Source: Xanthobacter sp. NM-25 (GTDB lineage: Bacteria > Pseudomonadota > Alphaproteobacteria > Rhizobiales > Xanthobacteraceae). Taken from it: a stretch of DNA of 64,000 bases. The DNA is taken from contig NZ_JACBFS010000005.1 of assembly GCF_022138605.1 (NCBI RefSeq), forward strand, positions 248,001 through 312,000, given 5' to 3'. The notes under the pieces were generated by a model. The model made no database searches and was not told the DNA's origin. It saw nothing but the letters and a program-made list of their open reading frames with translations. Below, one piece after another: positions 8,791 to 17,623 of this stretch. A program made the translations under genes and the position numbers. The first letter of the stretch is position 1, and each line of letters opens with the position of its first letter.

Positions 8791-9810
8791 ATGTCCCATT
8801 TTGATAGGCCGGCTCGTCTACTGAGTGAGACTGCGAGACTTTCGGGACCCCCGATGCCAACCAGGCAAGGCGCGCGCGCGCAACATCGACGCCATGTGGA
8901 GGCTGCGGAATGGCTGCTGCGCAACCGCGATGCATCCTCATCCGCGAGCGACAGGGCGGCCTTTCAGCTCTGGCTGGACGAGGACCCGGGCAACCGCCGT
9001 GCCTATGAGCTCGCGGAACTGCTGATGGGCGATGCCCGCGCTGCCATCGAGTCCGATCCCGAGCTCCGCAGCTTCAAGGTGAAGCCGCGCAGTGTCGCCA
9101 AACCGGTGGCGGGCTGCCTTCTGGCCCTCGCCCTTGCCGGGGGCCTGTTCGTGGCACTGGATGGTCCCATGCGCCTTCAGGCGGATGTCATCTCGGGTGC
9201 CGGCGAACGGCCCGTGATCGCCTTGGCGGACGGCAGCACCATGCAGCTCAATGCATCATCGGCGGTGGCCTATGATTATGACGGTGCGCAGCGCACCGTG
9301 CGGCTGCTGCGGGGGCAGGCCTTCTTCCAGGTCGCGCGTGATCCCGCGCGCCCGTTCGGCGTGGAGGTGGGGAATGCCCGGGTGGTGGCCCTCGGCACCG
9401 CCTTCGACGTGCGCCTGGGCGAGGCGGAGACCGACGTGACGGTCACGCAGCACGCCGTGCTGGTGGAGTTCGCCGAGAGCGGGCGCCCCGCGGTGCGGGT
9501 TGCCGAGGGGCAGCAGGGCATCCTGAACCGCGGGACGGGAACGAGCGAGGTGAAGCCGAGCGACCCCACGCTGGCGCTGGCGTGGCGGCGCGGCCAGCTG
9601 GTGGTGGACGGCGCACCGTTGTCCTTCGTCGTCGAGGAAATGAGCCGCCACTTCTCCGGCCGGATCGTGATCGCTGGCGAGGAGCTGGCCCAGCGTCGCG
9701 TCAGCGGTACTCTCGCTATCACCGACACCACCGCCACGCTTTCCTTCATCCAACGCGCCCTCGGCGTGTCCACCTTCAGGATCGGCCCCCTGATCGTCAT
9801 CCGCGGTTGA
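8791..9810 (+). CDS. FecR-like anti-sigma factor / signal transducer
   Basis: Inner-membrane protein of 339 residues. The cytoplasmic N-terminus carries the FecR N-terminal motif (AAEWLLRNRD, then FQLWLDEDPGNRRAYEL). One transmembrane helix, GCLLALALAGGLFVALD, follows near residues 108-125. The periplasmic FecR domain (about 130-235) has LADGSTMQLNASSAVAYDY and RLLRGQAFFQV. The last 80 residues form a small STN-like domain. It lies 82 bp after the sigma gene. Its partner should be the STN receptor at the start of the window; no receptor gene directly follows it, which differs from the usual fecIRA order. Confidence 0.88.
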   Translation: MSHFDRPARLLSETARLSGPPMPTRQGARAQHRRHVEAAEWLLRNRDASSSASDRAAFQLWLDEDPGNRRAYELAELLMGDARAAIESDPELRSFKVKPRSVAKPVAGCLLALALAGGLFVALDGPMRLQADVISGAGERPVIALADGSTMQLNASSAVAYDYDGAQRTVRLLRGQAFFQVARDPARPFGVEVGNARVVALGTAFDVRLGEAETDVTVTQHAVLVEFAESGRPAVRVAEGQQGILNRGTGTSEVKPSDPTLALAWRRGQLVVDGAPLSFVVEEMSRHFSGRIVIAGEELAQRRVSGTLAITDTTATLSFIQRALGVSTFRIGPLIVIRG

Positions 9811-10078
9811 CGTCTGCCACCGCTCGCCCCGACGACCTGCGCATCGGCAGATTGCCCGCGACGTGATCGCTTCGGCGGCGCCGCATTGCACGGTTACGGC
9901 AAGATCTGAGCCTGGGCTGGAGGAGTCCTTGGCACGGGTTTGGGCGCCATCATGCGCGATAAACATCAGTATTGATGAGTAAAATCAGTTTTGTGTTCTG
10001 CTTCTCGTGTGGCTGAGATGGTGGGCATCCGGTCTCGGGTCCAGCGCGCGCGGGTCGCACGCACGGCGCCGGGCTGCG

Positions 10079-10852
10079 TCAGCGGTGGGTGAAGCGGGGC
10101 GGACGTTTTTCCACGAAGGCGGCCATGCCTTCCTTCTGGTCGGCCGTGGCGAACAGCGCCTGGAATACCCGCCGCTCGAAGCCCAGCCCCTCCGACAGGG
10201 AGGTGTCATAGGCACGGTTGACGCTTTCCTTGATGCTCAGCACCACCGGCAGCGATTTCTCGGCGATGGTGGCGGCGATGGCATGTGCGGTCGGCAGCAG
10301 CTCGGCGGCGGGGACCACGCGCGAAACCAGGCCGATGCGCTCCGCTTCGGCGGCGTCGATCTGACGGCCCGTGAGGCACAGGTCCATGGCCTTGGCCTTG
10401 CCCACCCAGCGTGAGAGGCGCTGGGTGCCGCCGGCGCCGGGCATGATGCCGATGGTGACCTCTGGCAGTGCGAAGCGGGCCGTGTCGGCGGCGATGATGA
10501 GGTCGCACATCATCGCCATTTCGCAGCCGCCGCCAAGGGCATAGCCCGCCACGGCCGCCACCAGCGGCTTGCGGGCGCGGGCCACCACGTCCCAGCTGGC
10601 CAGGAAATTCTCCAGCAGGGTGTCGGGATAGGTGCGGCTGGCGGCTTCCTTGATGTCGGCGCCGGCGGCGAAGGCGCGGTCGGAGCCGGTGATGACGATG
10701 GCGCCGATCTCCGGCGTCGTCTCGAACGTGGCGAGGGCGGTGGTGATCTCGGCGATCATGGCCGAGTTGAGGGCGTTGAGGGCCTCCGGCCGGGCCAGGG
10801 TGATGGTGCCGACGCGGCCTTGAGTGTCGACCCGGATGTGGGAGAAGGTCAT
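10079..10852 (-). CDS. Enoyl-CoA hydratase/isomerase family protein
   Basis: Crotonase-fold enzyme of 257 residues, the normal length. The oxyanion-hole segment is FAAGADIKE (61-69), and both catalytic Glu of true hydratases are present: E111 in GGGCEMA and E131 in LPEVTIGIMPGAGG. It should hydrate a trans-2-enoyl-CoA to the (S)-3-hydroxyacyl-CoA. It is the last gene of a leftward operon that encodes a LIV-type importer, 24 nt after livM. With the ACAD11-like pair and the HSD10-like dehydrogenase transcribed away from it, it completes a beta-oxidation-like sequence for the unknown substrate. Confidence 0.88.
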   Translation of the reverse strand: MTFSHIRVDTQGRVGTITLARPEALNALNSAMIAEITTALATFETTPEIGAIVITGSDRAFAAGADIKEAASRTYPDTLLENFLASWDVVARARKPLVAAVAGYALGGGCEMAMMCDLIIAADTARFALPEVTIGIMPGAGGTQRLSRWVGKAKAMDLCLTGRQIDAAEAERIGLVSRVVPAAELLPTAHAIAATIAEKSLPVVLSIKESVNRAYDTSLSEGLGFERRVFQALFATADQKEGMAAFVEKRPPRFTHR

Positions 10853-10876
10853 GTTAACCCCTTGAGAACAGGCGGA

Positions 10877-11941
10877 TCAGTAGCGCAGCGGCCAGCGCCG
10901 CAGGCGCGCCTTGGCATGGCTGACGAGCCGCGCGAGGCCGTGCGGTTCCAGGATCAGGAAGCCGACGATGAGCGCGCCGAAGATCATCAATTCCAGGTTG
11001 GCGATGACGTCCGGCTTGATGGCCGAGCCGAACACCGCGGCCCCGTTGGTGATGGCGACGGGCAGCAGCACGATGAAGGCGGCGCCGAGGAAGGACCCCA
11101 TGACGGAGCCGAGGCCACCGATGATGATCATGAAGAGGATCTGGAAGGAGCGGTGAAGCGAGAAAGCCTCGATTTCGATGGTGCCGATATAGAGGAAGCT
11201 CCAGAGCGCGCCCGCCACCCCGCAGTAGAAGCCGCTCACCGCGAAGGCGGAGAGCTTGGCGCGCACGGTATCCACCCCGGTCAGCTCGGCGGCGGTCTCG
11301 TGGTCGCGCACCGCCATCCAGGCCCGCCCCAGTTCCGAGCGCACCAGGTTCATGGCGAGCACCGCCAGGCCGGCGACGATGATCAGGGCGGTGACGTAGC
11401 GGGCCGGGATCGAGGCCACCTCGAAGCCGAGCCAGCCCAGGGTGGGGGTGGAGACCACGCCGGAATGGTTGTCGAGCAGCAGCCACGGCACGTGGGTGCA
11501 GAGCCATTCAATGAAGAATTGGGCCGCCAGGGTGGCGACCGCCACATAGAAGCCGCGGATGCGCAGGCTGAGCAGGCCGAACAGCGCCGACACCAGGCCG
11601 GCGATGAGGCCGGCGAGGGCGAGGGAGAGGGGGAAGGGCAGCGCCGGCACGCGCGCCACCAGGTTCAGCGCCGCATAGGCGCCCACCGCCATGAAGGCGG
11701 CTGAGCCCAGCGAGAGCTGGCCGGCATAGCCGGTGACGATGTTGAGGCCGATGGCGGCCAGGGACAGGATGAGGAACGGCAGCAGGATGGAACCCAGCCA
11801 ATAGTCGCTGGCCACCAGCGGCACCACCACGCCGGCCACCAGCACCAAGGCGATCATGGCGCGGCGGTCGAAGGCGAGGGGAAACAGCGCCGCATCCTGG
11901 GCGTAGGAGGTCTTGAGCGCTCCGGCGTCTCGATAGAACAT
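10877..11941 (-). CDS. LivM-type ABC permease
   Basis: Inner-membrane permease of 354 residues, branched-chain amino acid (HAAT) family. Signatures include IGLNIVTGYAGQLSLGSAAFMAVGAYAA split over two helices, and GLGSVMGSFLGAAFIVLLP near the C-terminus. It sits 3 nt after livH. HAAT systems carry branched-chain amino acids, but also aromatic acids, short carboxylates and urea. With CoA-ester catabolic genes around it, a carboxylic acid substrate is inferred. Confidence 0.88.
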   Translation of the reverse strand: MFYRDAGALKTSYAQDAALFPLAFDRRAMIALVLVAGVVVPLVASDYWLGSILLPFLILSLAAIGLNIVTGYAGQLSLGSAAFMAVGAYAALNLVARVPALPFPLSLALAGLIAGLVSALFGLLSLRIRGFYVAVATLAAQFFIEWLCTHVPWLLLDNHSGVVSTPTLGWLGFEVASIPARYVTALIIVAGLAVLAMNLVRSELGRAWMAVRDHETAAELTGVDTVRAKLSAFAVSGFYCGVAGALWSFLYIGTIEIEAFSLHRSFQILFMIIIGGLGSVMGSFLGAAFIVLLPVAITNGAAVFGSAIKPDVIANLELMIFGALIVGFLILEPHGLARLVSHAKARLRRWPLRY

Positions 11942-11944
11942 GGG

Positions 11945-12835
11945 TCAGACCCTCGCGATACGGGCGGCGCCGAACAGGCCGGTGGGGCGCCACAGGAGGA
12001 CGGCGACGGCAAGGGCGTAGGGGAACCAGTTCTCGATGCCCCCGCCCACGAACGGGCCGAGATAGACCTCGGCCAGCTTTTCGCTGACGCCGATGACGAG
12101 ACCGGCGACGATGGCGCCGGCGATGGAGTTGAAGCCGCCGAGGATCATCACCGGCAGTGCTTTGAGCGCCACCAGGGTCAGGGCGAACTGCACGCCCAGC
12201 CGGGCGCCCCACACCAGGCCGGCCACCAGGGCGATGAAGCCGGCGACGCCCCATACCACGGCCCAGATGAAGCCGAGCGGCACCCCCGCCACCTGGGCGG
12301 CCTGGGTGTCGTCCGCCACCGCGCGCAGGGCGCGGCCGATGCGGGTGGTGCTGAAGAACACCGAGAGCACCGCCACCAGCACCGCCGCCATGACCGCGGT
12401 GGAGAGGTCGAACTGCGAGACCAGGATGCCGCCCCATTCGATGGGATCATCGGGAATGCCGAGATCGAGCCCGCGCACCCCGGTGCCCCAGATGAGCTGG
12501 GCCAGGCCCTCGAGGAAGATGGACAGGCCGATGGTGGCCATGAACAGGATCATGGCGTCCTGCCCCAGCAGCGGGCGCAGCACGGCGCGTTCGATGCCCA
12601 CCGCCAGCGCCATCATCACCACCAGCGTCACCAGGAAGGCGGCCCAATAGGGCAGCCCGTATTCGGTGAAGCCGACGAACGTGAGCGCGGCGAACAGCAC
12701 CATGGCGCCCTGGGCGAAGTTGAACACGCCGGAGGCCTTGAAGATCAGCACGAAGCCGAGAGCCACCAGAGTGTACATGACGCCGGACAGCAGCCCGCCC
12801 ACCACCACTTCGAGAAAGAAGGAGAAATCGGACAT
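11945..12835 (-). CDS. LivH-type ABC permease
   Basis: Inner-membrane permease of 296 residues. The family signature GLLSGVMYTLVALGFVLIFKASGVFNFAQGAM is present in the first two helices (positions about 14-45), and GGFNSIAGAIVAGLVIGVSE lies near the C-terminus. It pairs with LivM to form the channel and lies 11 nt after the LivG-containing fusion gene, so all are probably on one message. Confidence 0.88.
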   Translation of the reverse strand: MSDFSFFLEVVVGGLLSGVMYTLVALGFVLIFKASGVFNFAQGAMVLFAALTFVGFTEYGLPYWAAFLVTLVVMMALAVGIERAVLRPLLGQDAMILFMATIGLSIFLEGLAQLIWGTGVRGLDLGIPDDPIEWGGILVSQFDLSTAVMAAVLVAVLSVFFSTTRIGRALRAVADDTQAAQVAGVPLGFIWAVVWGVAGFIALVAGLVWGARLGVQFALTLVALKALPVMILGGFNSIAGAIVAGLVIGVSEKLAEVYLGPFVGGGIENWFPYALAVAVLLWRPTGLFGAARIARV

Positions 12836-12846
12836 GGGAGCGCTCC

Positions 12847-15135
12847 TCAGGCAGCCGTGCCGCCGATGGCGGCAGAGCCGAGATAGGCGGCGATGACGTC
12901 AGGGTCGGCCCGCACCGCGTCGGGCGGGCCATCGGCGATCTTGCGGCCGTAGTTCAGCACCACCACCCGGTCGGACAGGCCCATCACCACGCCGATGTCG
13001 TGCTCGATGATGAGGATGGTGGTGCCGAAGCTCTCGTTCACCGCGCGGATGAAGCCGCACATGTCGGCCTTCTCCTCGTGGGTCATGCCGGCCATGGGCT
13101 CGTCGAGCAGCAGCAGGCTCGGCTCGGTGGCCAGGGCGCGGGCCAGCTCCACCCGCTTCTGCACGCCATAGGGCAGGGTGGCCACCGGCACCTTGCGCAG
13201 ATGCTCCAGGTCGAGAAAGGCGAGGATCCGCTCGGCGGCGGCGCGCTCGCGGCTTTCCTCGCGGGCGGCCGCCGGCAGCCGCAGGGTCTTGGCCAGCACC
13301 GAGGCGCGAAAGCGTGCGGCGCGCCCCACCATCACGTTGTCGATGACATTCATGCCCTTGAACAGGGAGACGTGCTGGAAGGTGCGCCCGATGCCGGAGC
13401 GCGCCGCGAAGGCCGGGCGCATCCGCGCCCGGGTCTTGCCGCGGAAGGTGATGGTGCCCGCGCGGGGGTGGTAGACGCCGTTGAGCACGTTGAGCAGCGA
13501 GGTCTTGCCGGCGCCGTTGGGGCCGATGACGGAGAGGATCTCGCCGGCCCGCACGTCGAGGGAGACGTCGGTCAGCGCCTTCACGCCACCGAAGGCGACG
13601 CTCACATCGCGGATCTCCATCAGCACCGCCCCGCCGCTGCGCGGCGCCGGGCCGCCGGCGGGGCGGGCCTGATGCGCCGCCGGCGCTCCGACCCGGGGAG
13701 CCGTCGGGCCGGAGCGCCGGACCTCGCCCGTCAGGGTCAGCTCGGCGGGGCTGAAGCCCTGGGGGCGGATGCGCACGGTGGTGATCTTTGGCGCGGCGCC
13801 GCTGCGGCCGGCATTCACCGCGGCCACCGCCCGGTCGGCCAGGCTGCGCACGGCGGGCAGCGCGCTGGCGCCTTCCCCGGCGGGCAGGCCGTTGGCCTCC
13901 AGGAAGCGGTCGAGCGCGGCGGGGTCGAAGGCGATCTCCGCGAGCAGGCCGTTGTCGGTGGCGCTGACGCGGGCGCGCTCGATCTCCGGCGTGTCGCGCA
14001 GCAGCGCCTCCACATGGGCGAGGGGGCACCGCCCACCCTCAGCGGGAGTCGCGGGGGCCGCAGGCACGATGGCCCCCGCCGCGGTCTGCGCATATTCGGT
14101 GCGCAGCGGCACGCCATAGCCGAGCAGGCGCGCCACCATGCCCGGCTCCGGCTCTGCTCCGGTGACCACGGCGCATCGGCAGCGGCTGAGGCCGAGGGCG
14201 TTGAGGAGCGGCGCCGCGAACAGCAGCGTGCCACCGGGCAGGCCCGCCCGCGCCAGGCGCTGCAGGGCGCGGCCGACGCCGCTCTGGGTGCCGAGCCGCG
14301 CGGTGATGGAGCGATCGAGCAGCTCGAACACCCGCGCGGGCGCGCACAGATAGGTGGGGGCCACCTCCTGCAGGTCCAGGGGGAAGGTGGCCGGGCCCTC
14401 CACGCAATGGACGCACAGGCCGCTGACCAGCGGCTGCACGAGGCTGGTGGCGGCATCGGCGATGCCGGACATGGGCAGGAAGGCGAGGGTGGTGTCGCGC
14501 GCCCCGAGGCCCAGCTCGTTGAGGGTGGCGCGGCCGGCCTGCAGCAGGGCCGCGTGGGAGAGGGCCACCGGCGCCGGCAGGCCCTCAGCGGTGTCGTCAT
14601 GAAGGACGAGGGCGGTGTCGGCGGCGCCGGGCCCGGCCGCGCGGATGGCAAGCCAGGCCACCGCCTCGTCGCGGTCGACATCGGGGTTGGGGGCGATCTC
14701 GTCGAGCCGCAGCAGCGGGCCGGAGAAGCCCGGCAGGCGGGCCTGCCACAGCAGCGCCGCCTCGGCGCCGTCGCACAGCACCAGGTCCGGGGTCTGCGCG
14801 GGGGCGCCGAAGCGCCGCAGGAATTCCCCGCTCAGGGGCATGGCCGCCGCGCCCAGCGCCTGGGCGGCGAGATGGGCGGCATAGAATTCCGGCCGGTTCT
14901 CGCCCACGGTGGCGAGCACGCTGCCGGCGCGAAGGCCCATGCCATCCAGCAGCCGGGCCATGGCGGCCACATGGCCGAGATAGGCCTCGAAACTCCAGCT
15001 GTGCCAGATGCCGGCGCGCTTGTGGCGCAGGGCCGGGCGGCCGGCGTGGTCGCGGGCGGCGGCGAGGAGCGCCTGGGGCAGGGTGCCCGCCGGCGCCAGG
15101 TGTGACAAAGCGGCGTGATCCGGCGCGCTGTTCAT
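12847..15135 (-). CDS. Degenerate acyl-CoA-ligase (AMP-binding) domain fused to a LivG ABC ATPase
   Basis: A 762-residue two-domain protein. Residues about 15-475 follow the fold order of a long-chain acyl-CoA synthetase, but the catalytic motifs are eroded. The TSGTTGxPKG phosphate loop is replaced by HDDTAEGLPAP (179-189), the YGxTE motif by YAQTAAG (348-354), and the C-terminal catalytic Lys position by Glu in LTLTGEVRR (466-474). A Pro/Ala/Gly linker (475-505) leads to an intact LivG ATPase: Walker A GPNGAGKT (538-545), signature LPYGVQKRVE (654-663), Walker B LLLLDEP (674-680), switch H712. ATG 15135 follows AAGGAA; an in-frame ATG at 15171 is less likely. The ligase-like part may bind the imported acid or its CoA ester; that is inference. 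Confidence 0.85.
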   Translation of the reverse strand: MNSAPDHAALSHLAPAGTLPQALLAAARDHAGRPALRHKRAGIWHSWSFEAYLGHVAAMARLLDGMGLRAGSVLATVGENRPEFYAAHLAAQALGAAAMPLSGEFLRRFGAPAQTPDLVLCDGAEAALLWQARLPGFSGPLLRLDEIAPNPDVDRDEAVAWLAIRAAGPGAADTALVLHDDTAEGLPAPVALSHAALLQAGRATLNELGLGARDTTLAFLPMSGIADAATSLVQPLVSGLCVHCVEGPATFPLDLQEVAPTYLCAPARVFELLDRSITARLGTQSGVGRALQRLARAGLPGGTLLFAAPLLNALGLSRCRCAVVTGAEPEPGMVARLLGYGVPLRTEYAQTAAGAIVPAAPATPAEGGRCPLAHVEALLRDTPEIERARVSATDNGLLAEIAFDPAALDRFLEANGLPAGEGASALPAVRSLADRAVAAVNAGRSGAAPKITTVRIRPQGFSPAELTLTGEVRRSGPTAPRVGAPAAHQARPAGGPAPRSGGAVLMEIRDVSVAFGGVKALTDVSLDVRAGEILSVIGPNGAGKTSLLNVLNGVYHPRAGTITFRGKTRARMRPAFAARSGIGRTFQHVSLFKGMNVIDNVMVGRAARFRASVLAKTLRLPAAAREESRERAAAERILAFLDLEHLRKVPVATLPYGVQKRVELARALATEPSLLLLDEPMAGMTHEEKADMCGFIRAVNESFGTTILIIEHDIGVVMGLSDRVVVLNYGRKIADGPPDAVRADPDVIAAYLGSAAIGGTAA

Positions 15136-15158
15136 GGGGCGTTCCTTGCGAAGCGGGG

Positions 15159-16016
15159 TCACGAGAGCCATCGGCGGCGGCGGTCGGCGAGGGCGGCATC
15201 GCCCATGCGCGCGGCGCTGGCATCCAGGCCGAGATAGGAGGCGCGGATTTCCGGGTCATCCATCAGGACCTCGGGGGCGCCTTCGCGCACCACCCGCCCG
15301 CTTTCGATGAGATAGCCATAGGTGGCATAGCGCAGCGCCACCGAGGCGTTCTGCTCGGCCAGGAGGAAGCTCATGCCCTCCTTGCGGTTCAGCTCGCGGA
15401 TGATGACGAAGATCTCTTCCACCAGCAGCGGGGCGAGGCCCATGGAGGGCTCGTCCAGCAGGATCAGGCGCGGCCGGGCCATCAACGCCCGGCCGATGGC
15501 GCACATCTGCTGCTCGCCACCGGACAGGAAGCCGGTGGCCATGTTCCGCCGCTCCCTGAGACGCGGGAAGTAGCTGTAGACGAGCTCCAGGCTGTCGGCG
15601 ATGGCGCGCCCCCCGTCGCGACGGGAGAAGGCGCCCACCTTCAGGTTCTCCTCCACCGAGAGGGTGGGGAAGCAGTGCCGCCCCTCCATCACCAGGGAGA
15701 GCCCGCGGCCGGCGAGGTCGCAGGCGTCCAGCGTGTCGATGCGCGATCCGTCATAGTGGATGGAGCCGCGGGTGATCTCGCCGCGTTCCGAGCGCAGCAG
15801 GTTGGCCACCGCCTTCATGGTGGTGGTCTTGCCTGCGCCATTGGCGCCGAGCAAGGCCACCACGCCCTGGCGTGGCACGCTGAGCGAGAGGGCCCGCAGC
15901 ACCAGCGCCAGGCGCCCGTACATCACCTCGATGGCGTTGATGGTCAGCAAGGCGTCTTCCGGGGCTGCGGCAGTGTTCTGGGCCGCGGTATCCCGGCGCC
16001 CGACGTTCTGGGTCAT
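15159..16016 (-). CDS. LivF-type ABC ATPase
   Basis: ATPase of 285 residues, HAAT family. Walker A is GANGAGKTT, the signature is LSGGEQQMCAIGRAL, Walker B is LILLDEPSMGLAP, and the LivF-typical LAEQNASVALRYA includes Gln in place of the usual switch His. ATG 16016 is chosen because GGGAGG lies 6-8 nt upstream; the open frame continues to 16100. It forms the ATPase pair with the LivG half of the downstream fusion protein. Confidence 0.88.
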   Translation of the reverse strand: MTQNVGRRDTAAQNTAAAPEDALLTINAIEVMYGRLALVLRALSLSVPRQGVVALLGANGAGKTTTMKAVANLLRSERGEITRGSIHYDGSRIDTLDACDLAGRGLSLVMEGRHCFPTLSVEENLKVGAFSRRDGGRAIADSLELVYSYFPRLRERRNMATGFLSGGEQQMCAIGRALMARPRLILLDEPSMGLAPLLVEEIFVIIRELNRKEGMSFLLAEQNASVALRYATYGYLIESGRVVREGAPEVLMDDPEIRASYLGLDASAARMGDAALADRRRRWLS

Positions 16017-16050
16017 GGTGGTCCCTCCCGTGGGTGTGGCGACGTCCGGC

Positions 16051-17379
16051 TCAGTCCTCCTTGGCGCAGTCGCGCGGGGTGATGTTCTTCTCCTGCGCAT
16101 ACTTGGCGGCGGAGGCCTCGATCATGGGGCGCACCAGCTCATGGTCGGGCTTGATCCAGTCGGAGATCATCACCCACTTCTCGCCGTCCCACTGCTGGAA
16201 GCGGATGGCGCCGCCGCCTTCGTGATCGGCGCAGGTGACGGAGATGGCCGGCATCAGCCCCTCCAGGCCCAGCTCCTTGATGCGCTCGGGCGTCATGGTC
16301 AGGTGTTCCAGGCCCCAGCGCACCTGATCGCCGGTGAGCGGCTTGTTGCCGAACTTCTTCATGGCGGTGCGCATGGCTTCGGTGATGGTCGCCCCGTGCA
16401 GCACGCCGCGCACGTAATAGACCGAGCCGATGCGGTTCTCCTCCACATTGCCGAGGCCCTTGGCGTAGACATACTTCTTGATGTCCTCGAACACCGGATA
16501 ATTGGCGCCGGTGGCGTGGAACTGGGAGGTGATGAAGCCCTTCGCGGCGGCGCCCGCCGGCGTCACGTCCTCTTCGGAGCCCGACCACCACCAGCCGATG
16601 ATGCGATCGCGCGCGATGCCGGCGCGGGCGGCTTCCTTGAGGCCGGTGGGGGTGGCCGCGCCCCAGCCGCGGAACAGCACCCAGTCCGGCTTGTACTGGC
16701 GCACCTGGAGCCACACGGCGCGCTGGTCGAGGCCGGGCGGGGCGATGGGGAAGGTGGTGACCTCGAAGCCGTAGCGCTTGGCCTGCGCGTCGAGAATGGG
16801 CTGGGTCTCACGACCGGCGGCGAAATCCATCACCACATTGGCGATCTTCTTGCCCTTCAGCTTCTCCATGCCGCCTTCCTTCTCGCCAATAAAGCGGATG
16901 GTGGCGGTATTCTCGCTCCAATAGTTGGAGATCAGCGGGAAGAAATAGGGAAAGACCCGGCCGTCCGACGAATCCGTGCGGCCATAGCCGATGGTGACCG
17001 AGGGGATCTTGTCCGCGGTCATGCGGTCGATGAGGGCATACACCCCGCCGGTGCCGGAGGGGGTGAAGGCGGCCGCGCCGGTGGGGCCCTTGCCCTTCTG
17101 GCGCTCGTAGCACTCGATCATGCGGTCGGGCTGGTAGCCGGTCTCGCATTCCTCGGGCACCAGCTTCACGCCATTGACGCCCCCGTCGCGCTGGTTGAGC
17201 AGGGTGAGATAGTCCTCATACGCCCCATAGATGCCCGAACCGCCCGGCGCATAAGGCCCGGTGCGGTAGATGGCGATGGGCATGAACTGCTCCATGGCCG
17301 TCCCGCCCTCGGCGCGGGCCGGGGCCGGAGCGACCATGGCGCAGGCAAGCGCAAGCATCCCGACTTGGTGAAGTTTCAC
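16051..17379 (-). CDS. LIV-type periplasmic binding protein (importer 1)
   Basis: Periplasmic binding protein of 442 residues with a signal peptide (MKLHQVGMLALACAMVAPAPA). It has the type I two-lobe fold of LivJ/amide-binding proteins: YRTGPYAPGGSGIYGAYEDYL near the start, and IANVVMDFAAGRETQPIL in the first lobe. It is longer than LivJ (about 345 mature residues) and resembles the larger group found with aromatic or other carboxylic acid systems. First gene of the leftward importer operon; its promoter should lie in the 244 bp gap shared with the kinase gene. Confidence 0.85.
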   Translation of the reverse strand: MKLHQVGMLALACAMVAPAPARAEGGTAMEQFMPIAIYRTGPYAPGGSGIYGAYEDYLTLLNQRDGGVNGVKLVPEECETGYQPDRMIECYERQKGKGPTGAAAFTPSGTGGVYALIDRMTADKIPSVTIGYGRTDSSDGRVFPYFFPLISNYWSENTATIRFIGEKEGGMEKLKGKKIANVVMDFAAGRETQPILDAQAKRYGFEVTTFPIAPPGLDQRAVWLQVRQYKPDWVLFRGWGAATPTGLKEAARAGIARDRIIGWWWSGSEEDVTPAGAAAKGFITSQFHATGANYPVFEDIKKYVYAKGLGNVEENRIGSVYYVRGVLHGATITEAMRTAMKKFGNKPLTGDQVRWGLEHLTMTPERIKELGLEGLMPAISVTCADHEGGGAIRFQQWDGEKWVMISDWIKPDHELVRPMIEASAAKYAQEKNITPRDCAKED

Positions 17380-17573
17380 GGCTGAGCCTCCCTCGGCCTG
17401 TGCATTTTGCCAGGCTATTTTTATCTGATGATCCGACGATAATAGGAGCCTCTGTCTTTCGTCAAGAACACGATGATTTTCCGGGGTGTTCTAAAAATTC
17501 ACGTTATTTCATATAATTGCTGCGATGCATTCTGATTTTTCGCTGCTCTGCATCACATTTTCATGCTTGACCG

Positions 17574-17608
17574 GACAATTTTGGTCCGACAATTTTGGTC
17601 GGACAATT
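17574..17608. repeat. 2.6 tandem copies of a 14-bp repeat before the kinase gene, possible operator
   Basis: GACAATTTTGGTC occurs at 17574-17586 and 17588-17600, and a third partial copy GACAATT at 17602-17608, all at a strict 14 bp period. Within it TCCGAC...GTCGGA (17585-17590 and 17598-17603) also forms an inverted repeat. The array ends just upstream of the AGAAGGA ribosome-binding site of the kinase gene and lies in the divergent promoter region of two catabolic operons, so it is a good candidate binding site for the GntR or TetR regulator encoded nearby. Confidence 0.5.
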
Positions 17609-17623
17609 CGAGAAGGACGTTTC

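Noticed and set aside
13000..15105. Long open frame opposite the ligase-LivG fusion gene
   Set aside because: Gly/His/Arg/Gln-rich translation with no family features; an antisense shadow typical of GC-rich genes. The opposite strand encodes clear ABC ATPase motifs.
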